Below, piece by piece: positions 5,951 through 13,036 of a DNA stretch of 20,657 nucleotides; position 1 is the first letter of the stretch; every line of letters begins with the position of its first letter. The notes beneath the pieces are model-generated. The model saw only the letters and a list, made by a program, of their open reading frames with translations, searched no databases and was not told where the DNA came from. Source of the stretch: a virus; the IMG/VR virus record IMGVR_UViG_3300017757_004291, positions 1 through 20,657 of that record, one strand, 5' to 3'. Made by a program: the position numbers and the translations under genes.

Positions 5951-6035
5951 TGGCTGTTGGGGCAGGAGTCGAACCTGCACGCATTTCAGCACACGAGAAA
6001 CAATCGTGCGTGTCTACCAATTCCACCACCCAACA
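5951..6035 (-). tRNA. tRNA with long variable arm and GUU anticodon (Asn?)
   Basis: An 85-nt cloverleaf. The acceptor TGTTGGG pairs with CCCAACA, discriminator G, CCA encoded. The D arm is GTG-GAATTGGTAGA-CAC, of the leucine-tRNA type. The anticodon stem CACGA/TCGTG holds the loop TTGTTTC, so U33 is followed by GUU, reading AAU/AAC (Asn). The variable region is 13 nt with a 3-bp stem (TGC/GCG). The T arm is GCAGG-TTCGACT-CCTGC. A long variable arm is normal for Leu, Ser and bacterial Tyr tRNAs, not for Asn, while U1-A72 and G73 suit bacterial Asn tRNA. Position 37 is a pyrimidine, which is rare. It lies 6 nt after the stop of the synthetase-like gene and is surely co-transcribed with it, so RNase P must release it. 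Confidence 0.85.
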
Positions 6036-6041
6036 ATAAAC

Positions 6042-6857
6042 CTATATGGTCTCTAAAGCCGGGATCATTCTTGTTATTCCAATTCCTCCACCAACTCTTG
6101 GAAAGAAATCAAACTTTAAGAATTCTTCTAACTCTGCTTCTACTCTTTCTTTACCGAATAAATCAAATAAAAGATTAGCATAAGCACCTTCAGTTATTGT
6201 ATGAAATGTATCACGCATTTGATCCACATCAGTTGATCTTTCTGCTGATCCTATTGTTTCCATACCTCCAAGAATAACATCAATCTTTTTAGAATGTATT
6301 CCATCTTCATATCGACTCATATTCCAAAATGGACTCGTAAACTCTGGAAAGTCAGTAATCATTGTTGTTGTGTAATCATCAAACATCTTACCTTCATGCT
6401 CTGCAGTAAGTTCTCCATCAACACCATACTCTTTTTGCCATTCAGAATATTTCTTTTCTATTGGCTTTTTAAATCCTAAGTATTCAACGAGTTCATATTC
6501 CATTCTTGCAAGATCATATATGTTACCCGGCATTTCAAATTCAAACATCGGAAAGATTATATCGTGTCTTCCGGGTATTGCATTTGGTTCTTGCCTATAC
6601 GAAGTGGAGACACAAAAAAACCCCTTAGAATCAGGGGCGGATAATAATTCGTGTTCTAACCACATTTGACCTGTTTGTGGCAGTGGCCATACTTGGCCTG
6701 CATAATTGTAAGTTGCAACATTGAATGGATCTTCGCATGCTGCAAGGATAGATAATCTATTTTGAGTGTGTACTTCTAAAAAACCTTTATCTAAAAAAAA
6801 TGACCTTAAAAGGCCAACTGTGTCTGTGAATTTTTGGGGTGATATGAGTTGTGTCAT
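6042..6857 (-). CDS. Class II aminoacyl-tRNA synthetase core protein, Asp/Asn type, lacking anticodon domain
   Basis: This 271-aa protein is a class II (D/K/N group) catalytic core. Motif 1 is near KGFLEVHTQ. The amino-acid pocket loop WPLPQTGQMWLE recalls AspRS/AsnRS. Motif 2 is SYRQEPNAIPGRHDIIFPMFEFEM. The segment DVILGGMETIGSAERS matches the ETIG/GGSxR region, and motif 3 GGGIGITRM lies at the C-terminus. There is no N-terminal OB-fold anticodon-binding domain, so it is about 150-200 residues shorter than AsnRS or AspRS. It could be a minimal tRNA ligase, an AsnA-like asparagine synthetase or an amino-acid ligase acting on another target. The longer frame starts with TTG at 6887; I prefer the ATG at 6857, with AAGGAA 5 nt upstream. 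The tRNA with anticodon GUU follows at once. Confidence 0.8.
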   Translation of the reverse strand: MTQLISPQKFTDTVGLLRSFFLDKGFLEVHTQNRLSILAACEDPFNVATYNYAGQVWPLPQTGQMWLEHELLSAPDSKGFFCVSTSYRQEPNAIPGRHDIIFPMFEFEMPGNIYDLARMEYELVEYLGFKKPIEKKYSEWQKEYGVDGELTAEHEGKMFDDYTTTMITDFPEFTSPFWNMSRYEDGIHSKKIDVILGGMETIGSAERSTDVDQMRDTFHTITEGAYANLLFDLFGKERVEAELEEFLKFDFFPRVGGGIGITRMIPALETI

Positions 6858-6891
6858 GATAATTCCTTCATCTGTTTTTACACGCAATTGT

Positions 6892-6920
6892 AATATATAT
6901 ACGAGTTATACGTGTTTCAA
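6892..6920 (-). promoter_or_regulatory. Sigma70-like promoter P6
   Basis: Minus strand TTGAAA (6920-6915), 17-nt spacer, TATATT (6897-6892). It lies in the 72-nt gap between the primase-like gene and the synthetase-like gene and would drive the latter plus the tRNA. It is weaker than the TATAAT promoters and differs from them in the -35. Confidence 0.6.
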
Positions 6921-6929
6921 GTAATTTAT

Positions 6930-7856
6930 TTAAATATTTTTATATACGTATTCTAAAGCACGATCAGCTTCTTTTTCTAATGGACGGGACTTATACCAAT
7001 TACCAGTTTCCACATCAAGTTCTCTACATAGGTTAGTAATTTCTTGTGCGGTAATTGGATATTTGTTTTTAACTGCATTACCAGCTGTGGCAACCATGAT
7101 CTGATACATTTTATGATACCAACCAGCGCTACTTATCATTCGATATTCTTTTTCCAATTGTTTTGGAAAGAAAGGACAATCCCTATATGATGACCAATTT
7201 ATATTTGTATTATCAAGTTTAGACTTACGATGTTGTATAATTTCTTTTTGCATATCTTCAGGTAATCTATCAAAGAAACTATTAGTTGCTTTTTCTCGAT
7301 ACGGGTACTTATTCATAACCATATCTGGATCGATATAATCGCCACTGTTACTAAAGATAAAATTAAAAGCATTATCATATTTTGCTGGTATATAATACAT
7401 GCGAGATAGATCCTTGGTTTGTTTATCTCCGAGGTCGCCGAGTTCCGTTTGGAGAGCAAACCAAAAGTGTCGAATCTTTTCAGCCGGAACGTTTTTTGTA
7501 AGAGGGAAGACAAGACGAAACTTTGGAAAAGATTGTGTAGAGCTAGCAGTAGAGTAACAAACGAACTTATAATTACCAAACCGTGCACGTAAATTTCCAT
7601 ATAAATCTCCTTCAAATTTAAAATCATCAACATCAACTGCACACCAGCTTGACCACATTGTAACATTATCGTTCTTACGTGTGGTGTCAGGCTTGTAGCA
7701 AGCTGGTGACATTAGGGGAGCTTCTTTCTTTGATTTTATTCTACGTTCAGACAAACCATATAAAGCTTTTTCAAAACTATCAAAGTCTTTAAATGTAAGC
7801 TTTTGGCCAGTCTTATTATCAAATATACTATTGAAAAGAGTCAGTGATATTTCCAT
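6930..7856 (-). CDS. AEP-type (archaeo-eukaryotic) primase/primase-polymerase-like protein
   Basis: This 308-aa protein has the marks of the AEP fold: WCAVDVDDF (about residue 71-79) as the metal-binding hhhDhD motif, YSTASSTQSFPKFRLVFPL (about 101-119) as the following strand pair, and KDLSRMYYIPAKY (about 147-159) as the third motif region. The C-terminal half (SYRDCPFFPKQLEKEYR, WYHKMYQIMVATAGNAVK) is helical and resembles the accessory part of phage primases. It would make or extend primers for gp43. It starts inside the end of the MazG-like gene (29-nt overlap) with AAGGT upstream, in the polymerase operon. T4 itself uses a DnaG-like primase gp61; this is a different family. Family call is good; exact activity is not shown. 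Confidence 0.7.
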   Translation of the reverse strand: MEISLTLFNSIFDNKTGQKLTFKDFDSFEKALYGLSERRIKSKKEAPLMSPACYKPDTTRKNDNVTMWSSWCAVDVDDFKFEGDLYGNLRARFGNYKFVCYSTASSTQSFPKFRLVFPLTKNVPAEKIRHFWFALQTELGDLGDKQTKDLSRMYYIPAKYDNAFNFIFSNSGDYIDPDMVMNKYPYREKATNSFFDRLPEDMQKEIIQHRKSKLDNTNINWSSYRDCPFFPKQLEKEYRMISSAGWYHKMYQIMVATAGNAVKNKYPITAQEITNLCRELDVETGNWYKSRPLEKEADRALEYVYKNI

Positions 7857-8253
7857 GATTACCTTCGTGATCTGGACCTTCCCAACCTTCTGGCTTTACC
7901 AAGTCTGGTAATCCAAGTGGATTAGGTCGGCCTTCTTTAATTCCAACTTCTTTTGACATGTTGGCTCTATATACTTCATCCCATGCTTTATTGGCATCAA
8001 CACCGAATACTTCGAGCGTACCGATTGCAAAAACACATAAGTCAATAATACCATCAACCATTTCTTCTGCATCTTTTTTCTCAAAGGCATTCTTTGTTTC
8101 ATCAAGTTCTTCTTGCATCATACCAATTCTAAATTGCATGAACTTATTAATTTTTCTCCAGTCTACATCAGACTGCATCTCAGCTTGCATCCATTTGTTG
8201 ACTCCATATTTTTTATGCATATCTTGCATATCTTTAAACCAGTTTGTACTCAT
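7828..8253 (-). CDS. MazG-like nucleotide pyrophosphohydrolase
   Basis: This 141-aa all-alpha NTP-pyrophosphatase-like protein has the metal-binding pattern EELDE (residue 48-52) followed by EEMVDGIIDL (63-72), that is EExxE...ExxD, typical of MazG, dCTPase and phosphoribosyl-ATP pyrophosphatases. The C-terminal 35 residues are Gly/Pro-rich (NPLGLPDLVKPEGWEGPDHEG), as in several phage homologues. It overlaps the polymerase stop by ATGA, and its ribosome site is inside the last polymerase codons. In a phage that makes hmC, dCTP must be removed (T4 gp56 does this), so dCTP or dUTP hydrolysis is an attractive inferred role. (p)ppGpp or general NTP hydrolysis is equally possible by family. Confidence 0.8.
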   Translation of the reverse strand: MSTNWFKDMQDMHKKYGVNKWMQAEMQSDVDWRKINKFMQFRIGMMQEELDETKNAFEKKDAEEMVDGIIDLCVFAIGTLEVFGVDANKAWDEVYRANMSKEVGIKEGRPNPLGLPDLVKPEGWEGPDHEGNHGNITDSFQ

Positions 8254-10772
8254 ACGAAAAAATCCTCCAATGTTGCTTGTTCTTCGGCGGTCCAGCCGAT
8301 TGGGTTGAGTATTAAATTTAGTGGTTCGATAAATGTTTTTTCGAACTGTAAATCATAGTTAATATAGTTATGTAATTTTAATTCTTTTGGCAATACATCT
8401 TTAAATGATACTACATTTTGCTTTATAGAGTTTGGCATCTTTAAATAAACGAATTTAATTCTATCACCATTTGTTATAAGTTCATATTTATTATTTAGTT
8501 TATTTTGTTTAAGATAATAATTATGTAAGAGAGATCCTCTAACATGTATTGGACAACTCTTTTTGAATATTGTTTTTCTATCATGCCAATCCGTAATGTT
8601 TGTAACTCTACGTGGAAAAGCTACTTCTTCTGGTTGTAATGTTTTAAACTCTGCTTTAAAGTTAGCAATAAACTTTTGTGTTTCGGCTTCAGTACCAGAT
8701 ATTATAAGTTTAAATGCTTCTTTAAATTTATTACGAACTATTTCAGGTGTTGATGACTTAATTGCTTCAATACCCATAATCTTAAGTTTTGGTTCTGAAT
8801 ATTGAACACCTTCATTATTATGTACATTAAGAATATATCTTTTCTTTGCAGTCCAAATACCAACATCTGATATTGCTTCTCTTGCCATGACCATTCTATT
8901 TTTATATGCATTATGCATGAGGTAAAACTCGTGATAAGCCTTTTCTATAGCAGGTTCAAAATGTTTCTTACAAATTTCATCTAAGAATAAAACTGGATTC
9001 TTTGGTGCAAATTTCTCTACGAGTGGACCAAAGTTAACGTATAAAGAATCCGTATCAATTGCTATAACATAATCTTTATCTGTCTTAAGTAAATTGTTTA
9101 ATTCTCTATTCATAGTTTGTTCAGCCCACTTAATTGCTTTTTGGCCTGTAAGAGTAACACCTTCAGCAAGTGCTGGTCTGAAATATAAAAAGTGTTTGTT
9201 AGCAAGTGCACCATATAAACTATTAAGCAAGATTTTAATAGCTACTTGACGATTTTCAAGAGTGTTTATCTCTTTATCAAGTTCAACTGTATAACCTTTT
9301 TGCATTTGAGTTTTAGCTGCTAACATCATCTTCTTTACTGATACACGTTCATCATAATATTCTTCAATAATCTGTGGAAGTACACCTTGAAAGTCTTTAC
9401 GATAATATGTTTCATTAGCAGCTCTAACGTATTTATCGGGATCATCAATATGGTTTACTATAGTTTCTGGTGACATGTTGTTTTGAACAATAATGTTAGG
9501 ATATAGAGAATTCAAATCAAATGATACTACCCATTGATATTTTTTAGGGATTGGATCTTTTACATAACCGCCGGCGATATGATGTTTTTTACCTTGTTCA
9601 CGAAAAGCTGGTGATGGATTCTTTTTAGATGTGTCAGTTGCACCAATGATTTGATAATCATCAAAGTCTTGAGTAAGAGGAGTTATAATATTGTGTTGAC
9701 TTAATTTTTTACAAATAATAGATTCCCATATTGCTGTAACACCGAATGTGTCTTGATAATTAACACCACCCTTATAAGCTACAGTAATAGCTAAAGTAAT
9801 CAATCCAAGTTTTTCTTCAAGTCTATCAACTAATTGAATATCTTTCATATTATAATCGATGTACTTTTGATAATCATCTTTATAAAGATTTTTAAGCGAA
9901 CCTGATTCTTCATATGAAAGTTTCTTTTCGCCAAGTACAACATAAGCAATATGATTCAATGCATATGATTCTTGCGGACCGTATGTATAACCAAACTTTT
10001 GAAATAATTCCATGTAATCAAGTGTTTGTATTCCAGGAATCTCATAAACCATATTTTCTTTACCACGACTTGGTACCATTCTTGGAGGTGGTATTTGTAA
10101 TCCATAAGGAGAAAACTTTGATAGCCATTCAATACCTAAGACTTTAGAAACACGATTAATAATATACGGTATATCAAAAAATCTTGTATTCCAACCTGTT
10201 ATAATATCAGGCGTGATATCCGGATGAGACCAGAATTCTATAAACTTAGTGAGAAGTTCTTCTTCACTGTTACACCGAGTGTATTTAACATCTTTTATAA
10301 GAGAAGCTTCAGTATCAAAATCTCCATAGCCCCACACATGATATGTTGAATATTTACTTGACTTATACGATATTGATAATATAGTATGAGCAGCTTGGTC
10401 TGGATATGGAAAACCATCATCATAATCTGTTTCAATATCAAACGTACCAACGTTAATCATATTACGATTAAATTGAATATCTTGTGGAAACTTATCCATT
10501 GTGTATTGTGTAGTAAATCTTTTGTTACCGTATATACTTCTACCTGATACTTCAATATTGTCTTTAAACCATTGGCCGGCTTCATACATGCTATTAAATT
10601 CTATAGGTCCAACATAATTTCCATCTAAACTTTTAAATTTAGTTTTAGTATTTGATGTGACGTAGAACTTTGGTTTGTAATGTTCTTTTTTAATAACTCT
10701 ATCGCCGTTATCAGAATAACCACGATACAAAATATTATTTTTGTATCGTAATACGTTGGTGTAAAATGACAT
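8250..10772 (-). CDS. 43: Family B DNA polymerase (T4 gp43-like)
   Basis: This is the replicative DNA polymerase with 3'-5' exonuclease, 840 aa (T4 gp43 is 898). Exo I is FDIETD (D112, E114), Exo II is NTRFFDIPY (about 195-203), and Exo III is YNMKDIQLVD (about 307-316). Polymerase motif A is SFDLNSLYPNII (D419 region), motif B is KILLNSLYGALAN (513-525) and motif C is IDTDSLYVNF (572-581); KKRY follows. The C-terminus EEQATLEDFFV fits the consensus QxxLxxFF, the peptide with which T4-like polymerases grip the sliding clamp gp45. The same nucleotides contain the GGAGG for the MazG-like gene. The start follows the stop of the 60-aa gene directly with only a weak SD, so translational coupling is likely. 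Confidence 0.97.
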   Translation of the reverse strand: MSFYTNVLRYKNNILYRGYSDNGDRVIKKEHYKPKFYVTSNTKTKFKSLDGNYVGPIEFNSMYEAGQWFKDNIEVSGRSIYGNKRFTTQYTMDKFPQDIQFNRNMINVGTFDIETDYDDGFPYPDQAAHTILSISYKSSKYSTYHVWGYGDFDTEASLIKDVKYTRCNSEEELLTKFIEFWSHPDITPDIITGWNTRFFDIPYIINRVSKVLGIEWLSKFSPYGLQIPPPRMVPSRGKENMVYEIPGIQTLDYMELFQKFGYTYGPQESYALNHIAYVVLGEKKLSYEESGSLKNLYKDDYQKYIDYNMKDIQLVDRLEEKLGLITLAITVAYKGGVNYQDTFGVTAIWESIICKKLSQHNIITPLTQDFDDYQIIGATDTSKKNPSPAFREQGKKHHIAGGYVKDPIPKKYQWVVSFDLNSLYPNIIVQNNMSPETIVNHIDDPDKYVRAANETYYRKDFQGVLPQIIEEYYDERVSVKKMMLAAKTQMQKGYTVELDKEINTLENRQVAIKILLNSLYGALANKHFLYFRPALAEGVTLTGQKAIKWAEQTMNRELNNLLKTDKDYVIAIDTDSLYVNFGPLVEKFAPKNPVLFLDEICKKHFEPAIEKAYHEFYLMHNAYKNRMVMAREAISDVGIWTAKKRYILNVHNNEGVQYSEPKLKIMGIEAIKSSTPEIVRNKFKEAFKLIISGTEAETQKFIANFKAEFKTLQPEEVAFPRRVTNITDWHDRKTIFKKSCPIHVRGSLLHNYYLKQNKLNNKYELITNGDRIKFVYLKMPNSIKQNVVSFKDVLPKELKLHNYINYDLQFEKTFIEPLNLILNPIGWTAEEQATLEDFFV

Positions 10773-10955
10773 TTAGTTTTGGTCCGGTTTAGGTTGGTTC
10801 CATGGCCATTGATTTGTAGTCCAGGCCTTGATGAGATTAGGTACGTTTATATTGAATTGTGATAATTCGTTTTGGTTTTGTTGTAAATATAAAATTTTAT
10901 GTGGTATTGTTGGTTGTGATTGAAAATTAATATAGTGTTGTTGTAATTTAGTCAT
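10773..10955 (-). CDS. Hypothetical small protein upstream of gp43
   Basis: This is a Gln/Asn-rich protein of 60 residues (MTKLQQHYINFQSQPTIPHK to NQWPWNQPKPDQN) with no recognised family. I chose the ATG at 10955 because GAAGGAG lies 5-6 nt upstream. A longer frame would begin with GTG at 10988 inside the -10 region of promoter P3 and cannot be translated from that promoter. Its stop abuts the gp43 start, so it may act mainly as a leader cistron that delivers ribosomes to gp43. Confidence 0.6.
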   Translation of the reverse strand: MTKLQQHYINFQSQPTIPHKILYLQQNQNELSQFNINVPNLIKAWTTNQWPWNQPKPDQN

Positions 10956-10979
10956 AAGCTCTCCTTCAATTATAGATCT

Positions 10980-11008
10980 ATTATACACTAGTTTTCAGCA
11001 AATGTAAA
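10980..11008 (-). promoter_or_regulatory. Early sigma70-like promoter P3
   Basis: Minus strand TTTACA (11008-11003), 17-nt spacer, TATAAT (10985-10980). It drives the 60-aa gene, gp43, the MazG-like gene and the primase-like gene. Confidence 0.85.
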
Positions 11009-11010
11009 GG

Positions 11011-11027
11011 AAAAAATGATATTTTTT
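11011..11027 (-). terminator. Weak A/T hairpin with T-run after the IscA-like gene
   Basis: AAAAAA-TATCA-TTTTTT in the minus-strand transcript, immediately before the -35 of P3. It occupies the place of the terminator in the other terminator-promoter modules but has no GC pairs, so read-through into the polymerase operon is likely. Confidence 0.35.
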
Positions 11028-11036
11028 GAAATAAAA

Positions 11037-11342
11037 TTATACGGCGAAAGATTCGCCACAACCACAGGATGCAACTGCATTTGGATTTATAACTTTTAAA
11101 TATGAGCCGCCTAGTTCAGTAACATAATCTATTGTACAACCTGCTACAAACATTTCGGCCATTGGATCGAGAACTAAACAATCTTCGTATGGTTGACTCC
11201 ATTTTACATTAGGCCAGTTTTTCTTATAATCCCAGACATACTGAAATCCAGAGCAGCCTCCTCCATTAACACCAAGAGTAATGTAATCATCCTTTTTAAT
11301 ATCAGTTAGATATTTTTTTGCGTTTTCAGTTAGCTTAATCAT
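11037..11342 (-). CDS. A-type iron-sulfur carrier (IscA/ErpA/HesB-like)
   Basis: This 101-aa Fe-S cluster carrier has the three conserved cysteines: GGGCSGF (Cys30) and SCGCGESF (Cys93, Cys95). It accepts clusters from a scaffold and passes them to apoproteins in the cytoplasm. A TTG six bases further up would add two residues. I chose the ATG at 11342 because it forms an ATGA overlap with the SufT-like gene. It is the last gene of the operon that begins at 14715. A-type carriers are known in marine T4-like phages. Which Fe-S enzyme it serves is not visible in this window. Confidence 0.92.
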   Translation of the reverse strand: MIKLTENAKKYLTDIKKDDYITLGVNGGGCSGFQYVWDYKKNWPNVKWSQPYEDCLVLDPMAEMFVAGCTIDYVTELGGSYLKVINPNAVASCGCGESFAV

Positions 11343-11656
11343 GTCCAACCCATAGCCATTTTAGTTTCTTCCGGAACCATGTCCATACTGAATGGTGGTT
11401 GAAAAGTACAATTGGCTATACTTTCTTTTATTCCTTCTACCATTCCAGCTTGTTGAATATTTTGATTTATTTCATCTGCCATTGGACAGAAAGCACTTGT
11501 AAGTGTATGTGTAATTTTAACCACTGTATTATTTTCTAATATTTCTATATCATAAATTAAACCCAAATGTATGACAGAAATACTTGGCATCTCAGGATCG
11601 TATACCTGTTCTAAGTTCTTTACAACTTGAGCCATTATTTTATTTTTATCATTCAT
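11339..11656 (-). CDS. SufT/MIP18 (DUF59) family Fe-S assembly protein
   Basis: This 105-aa protein has the DUF59 pattern: YDPEMPSISVIHLGLIYDIEI (about residue 19-39) and VKITHTLTSAFCPMADEI with the conserved Cys57. Family members help mature Fe-S proteins. It overlaps the APT gene by 8 nt and the A-type carrier by 4 nt, so the two Fe-S factors are made together. The C-terminus (FSMDMVPEETKMAMGW) resembles the end of PaaD/SufT-type proteins. Having both factors on a phage suggests a demand for Fe-S cluster delivery during infection; this is inference. Confidence 0.85.
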   Translation of the reverse strand: MNDKNKIMAQVVKNLEQVYDPEMPSISVIHLGLIYDIEILENNTVVKITHTLTSAFCPMADEINQNIQQAGMVEGIKESIANCTFQPPFSMDMVPEETKMAMGWT

Positions 11657-12179
11657 ATGATACCGCGTTATAAAATGGAATATTTCTTTCTTTTATTTTT
11701 GTAGATCCACCAAGCTTAGGTAAATCTATAACACATAAGACTGCTACAACTTTAGCTGATACACTTTCAACAATATCAATAGTTGCTTTCATTGTTCCGC
11801 CAGTGGCACAAAGATCATCTACAATAATTACGCGATCTTTATTACTAATACTGTCTTTTTGTATCTGTAACGTAGATGTACCATATTCTAAATCATATGT
11901 TTTAGATATTACTGGTCCGGGAAGCTTACCTTCTTTTCTTGCTAAAACTAAAGGTATAGACGAATTATGAGCTAAGGGCGCTGCAAATATAAAACCTCTT
12001 GCATCTATTCCTATAATTTTATCAGTATAGCTTTCACTAGTATACTTTATTAATTTTTTAAATATAAAATCATTTGTGAGTTTAAACCCGTCACCATTAC
12101 ATAAACCTGCGGTGTCTTTAAAACTTACACCTTTAACAGGCCAATCTTCAAAACTTCTAATGTAATCTTTTATTTTCAT
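11649..12179 (-). CDS. apt: Adenine phosphoribosyltransferase
   Basis: This type I phosphoribosyltransferase turns adenine plus PRPP into AMP. The 176-aa length is normal for APT. WPVKGVSFKD (about residue 13-22) is the APT-specific N-terminal signature. GIDARGFIFAAPLA (57-70) and ARKEGKLPG (80-88) match the active-site loops. VIIVDDLCATGGTM (117-130) is the PRPP-binding motif with two acidic residues. The start overlaps the oxygenase stop by ATGA. It sits after a BMP-family purine-binding protein and an oxygenase, which supports a salvage role for imported or released adenine. APT is uncommon on phages. Confidence 0.92.
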   Translation of the reverse strand: MKIKDYIRSFEDWPVKGVSFKDTAGLCNGDGFKLTNDFIFKKLIKYTSESYTDKIIGIDARGFIFAAPLAHNSSIPLVLARKEGKLPGPVISKTYDLEYGTSTLQIQKDSISNKDRVIIVDDLCATGGTMKATIDIVESVSAKVVAVLCVIDLPKLGGSTKIKERNIPFYNAVSYE

Positions 12180-13036
12180 TTATAAGTTTGCTCTAATCTA
12201 AATTCCAAATATTCATCACTGAAAACTGGACGATACTTTGTTGGTGTGTCATGTATATTAACTACGGCTGTTCTCGGTTTAGGATCAACAAAATGTGGCA
12301 TACTATATCTTGGTAAATGTATGTGTGAATTTACAACTCTATGTTTTGTACTTACAAAATAATCATTAGTCCATCTTTGTAATAGATCACCGATGTTAAC
12401 AACGACTCCATCTTTTGCATAAGGAACTGGATGCCATTGGCCTTCTAAGTCTTGTACTTCCAACCCTGGTACATCATTAATCTGCCATAATAGTGTAATG
12501 GTACCGTAGTCAGAATGTTCACCTATTCTCAATTGTTTTGGTTCAATGTCACCTTCATATGCTGGATAGTGTATAAACCTTGTAGTACTATAGTTTTCTT
12601 TATGTGCATCAACAAGAACAGTACGGCTTTTCATTATATTATCAAATTTTTCTAATATATTAAGTGTAAGTCTATCTGCTATATCAATACTTTCTAAAGC
12701 GGATGGTTTAAAATCTTTTATTTCTGTTGGCCAGTTTGTAGTTCTTTTATCGTTATAATTAAAACTCTCTTTCATATCTTTTGGTGCGGTAGGATCCACG
12801 TTTTCTTTTAACCACATAGTGTAACCTATATTAGATTCAATACCTTCATATGCGTATTGCATCTTTTTTTCGAGAGATAAAGTAAAAAATTCTTTCATTT
12901 TCTCCGACCAAGCTTCCATTGAATCCTGCTCATGAGATGTTAGGCAATCAGTAAATACAGCGAAGCCTACAGTCGTGTAGGCTTCTTTAATTTTATCGAG
13001 GACGTTAGGCCCTTTAAAATCAATTACTGGTATCAT
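12176..13036 (-). CDS. 2-oxoglutarate/Fe(II)-dependent oxygenase, isopenicillin-N-synthase family
   Basis: This 286-aa cytoplasmic non-haem iron oxygenase has the facial triad H174-x-D176 (GEHSDYGTITLL) and H232 (STKHRVVN). The RxS motif RYSMPHF (243-249) binds the 2-oxoglutarate carboxylate. The N-terminal IPVIDF and GFAVFTD segments are the DIOX_N-type start. The substrate cannot be deduced from sequence. The ATGA overlaps with both the purine-binding protein and APT suggest that it acts on a purine or purine derivative, for instance oxidative dealkylation that frees adenine for APT. That is a hypothesis. Other uses, such as amino-acid or nucleobase hydroxylation, remain possible. Confidence 0.85.
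   Translation of the reverse strand: MIPVIDFKGPNVLDKIKEAYTTVGFAVFTDCLTSHEQDSMEAWSEKMKEFFTLSLEKKMQYAYEGIESNIGYTMWLKENVDPTAPKDMKESFNYNDKRTTNWPTEIKDFKPSALESIDIADRLTLNILEKFDNIMKSRTVLVDAHKENYSTTRFIHYPAYEGDIEPKQLRIGEHSDYGTITLLWQINDVPGLEVQDLEGQWHPVPYAKDGVVVNIGDLLQRWTNDYFVSTKHRVVNSHIHLPRYSMPHFVDPKPRTAVVNIHDTPTKYRPVFSDEYLEFRLEQTYK

Noticed and set aside
5951-6035. Calling the tRNA tRNA-Leu because of its D arm and variable arm
   Set aside because: The 7-nt anticodon loop with U33 gives GUU, which is not a Leu anticodon, and the discriminator is G rather than A.
7313-8105. Minus-strand frames 7313-7666 and 7896-8105
   Set aside because: They are alternate frames inside the primase-like and MazG-like genes; the main frames carry recognisable motifs.
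3961-8358. Plus-strand open frames, e.g. 3961-4167, 4396-4629, 5957-6178, 7958-8308, 8113-8358
   Set aside because: All lie opposite well-supported minus-strand genes or the tRNA, lack ribosome sites, and give Ser/Cys/Phe-rich antisense-like proteins without family features.
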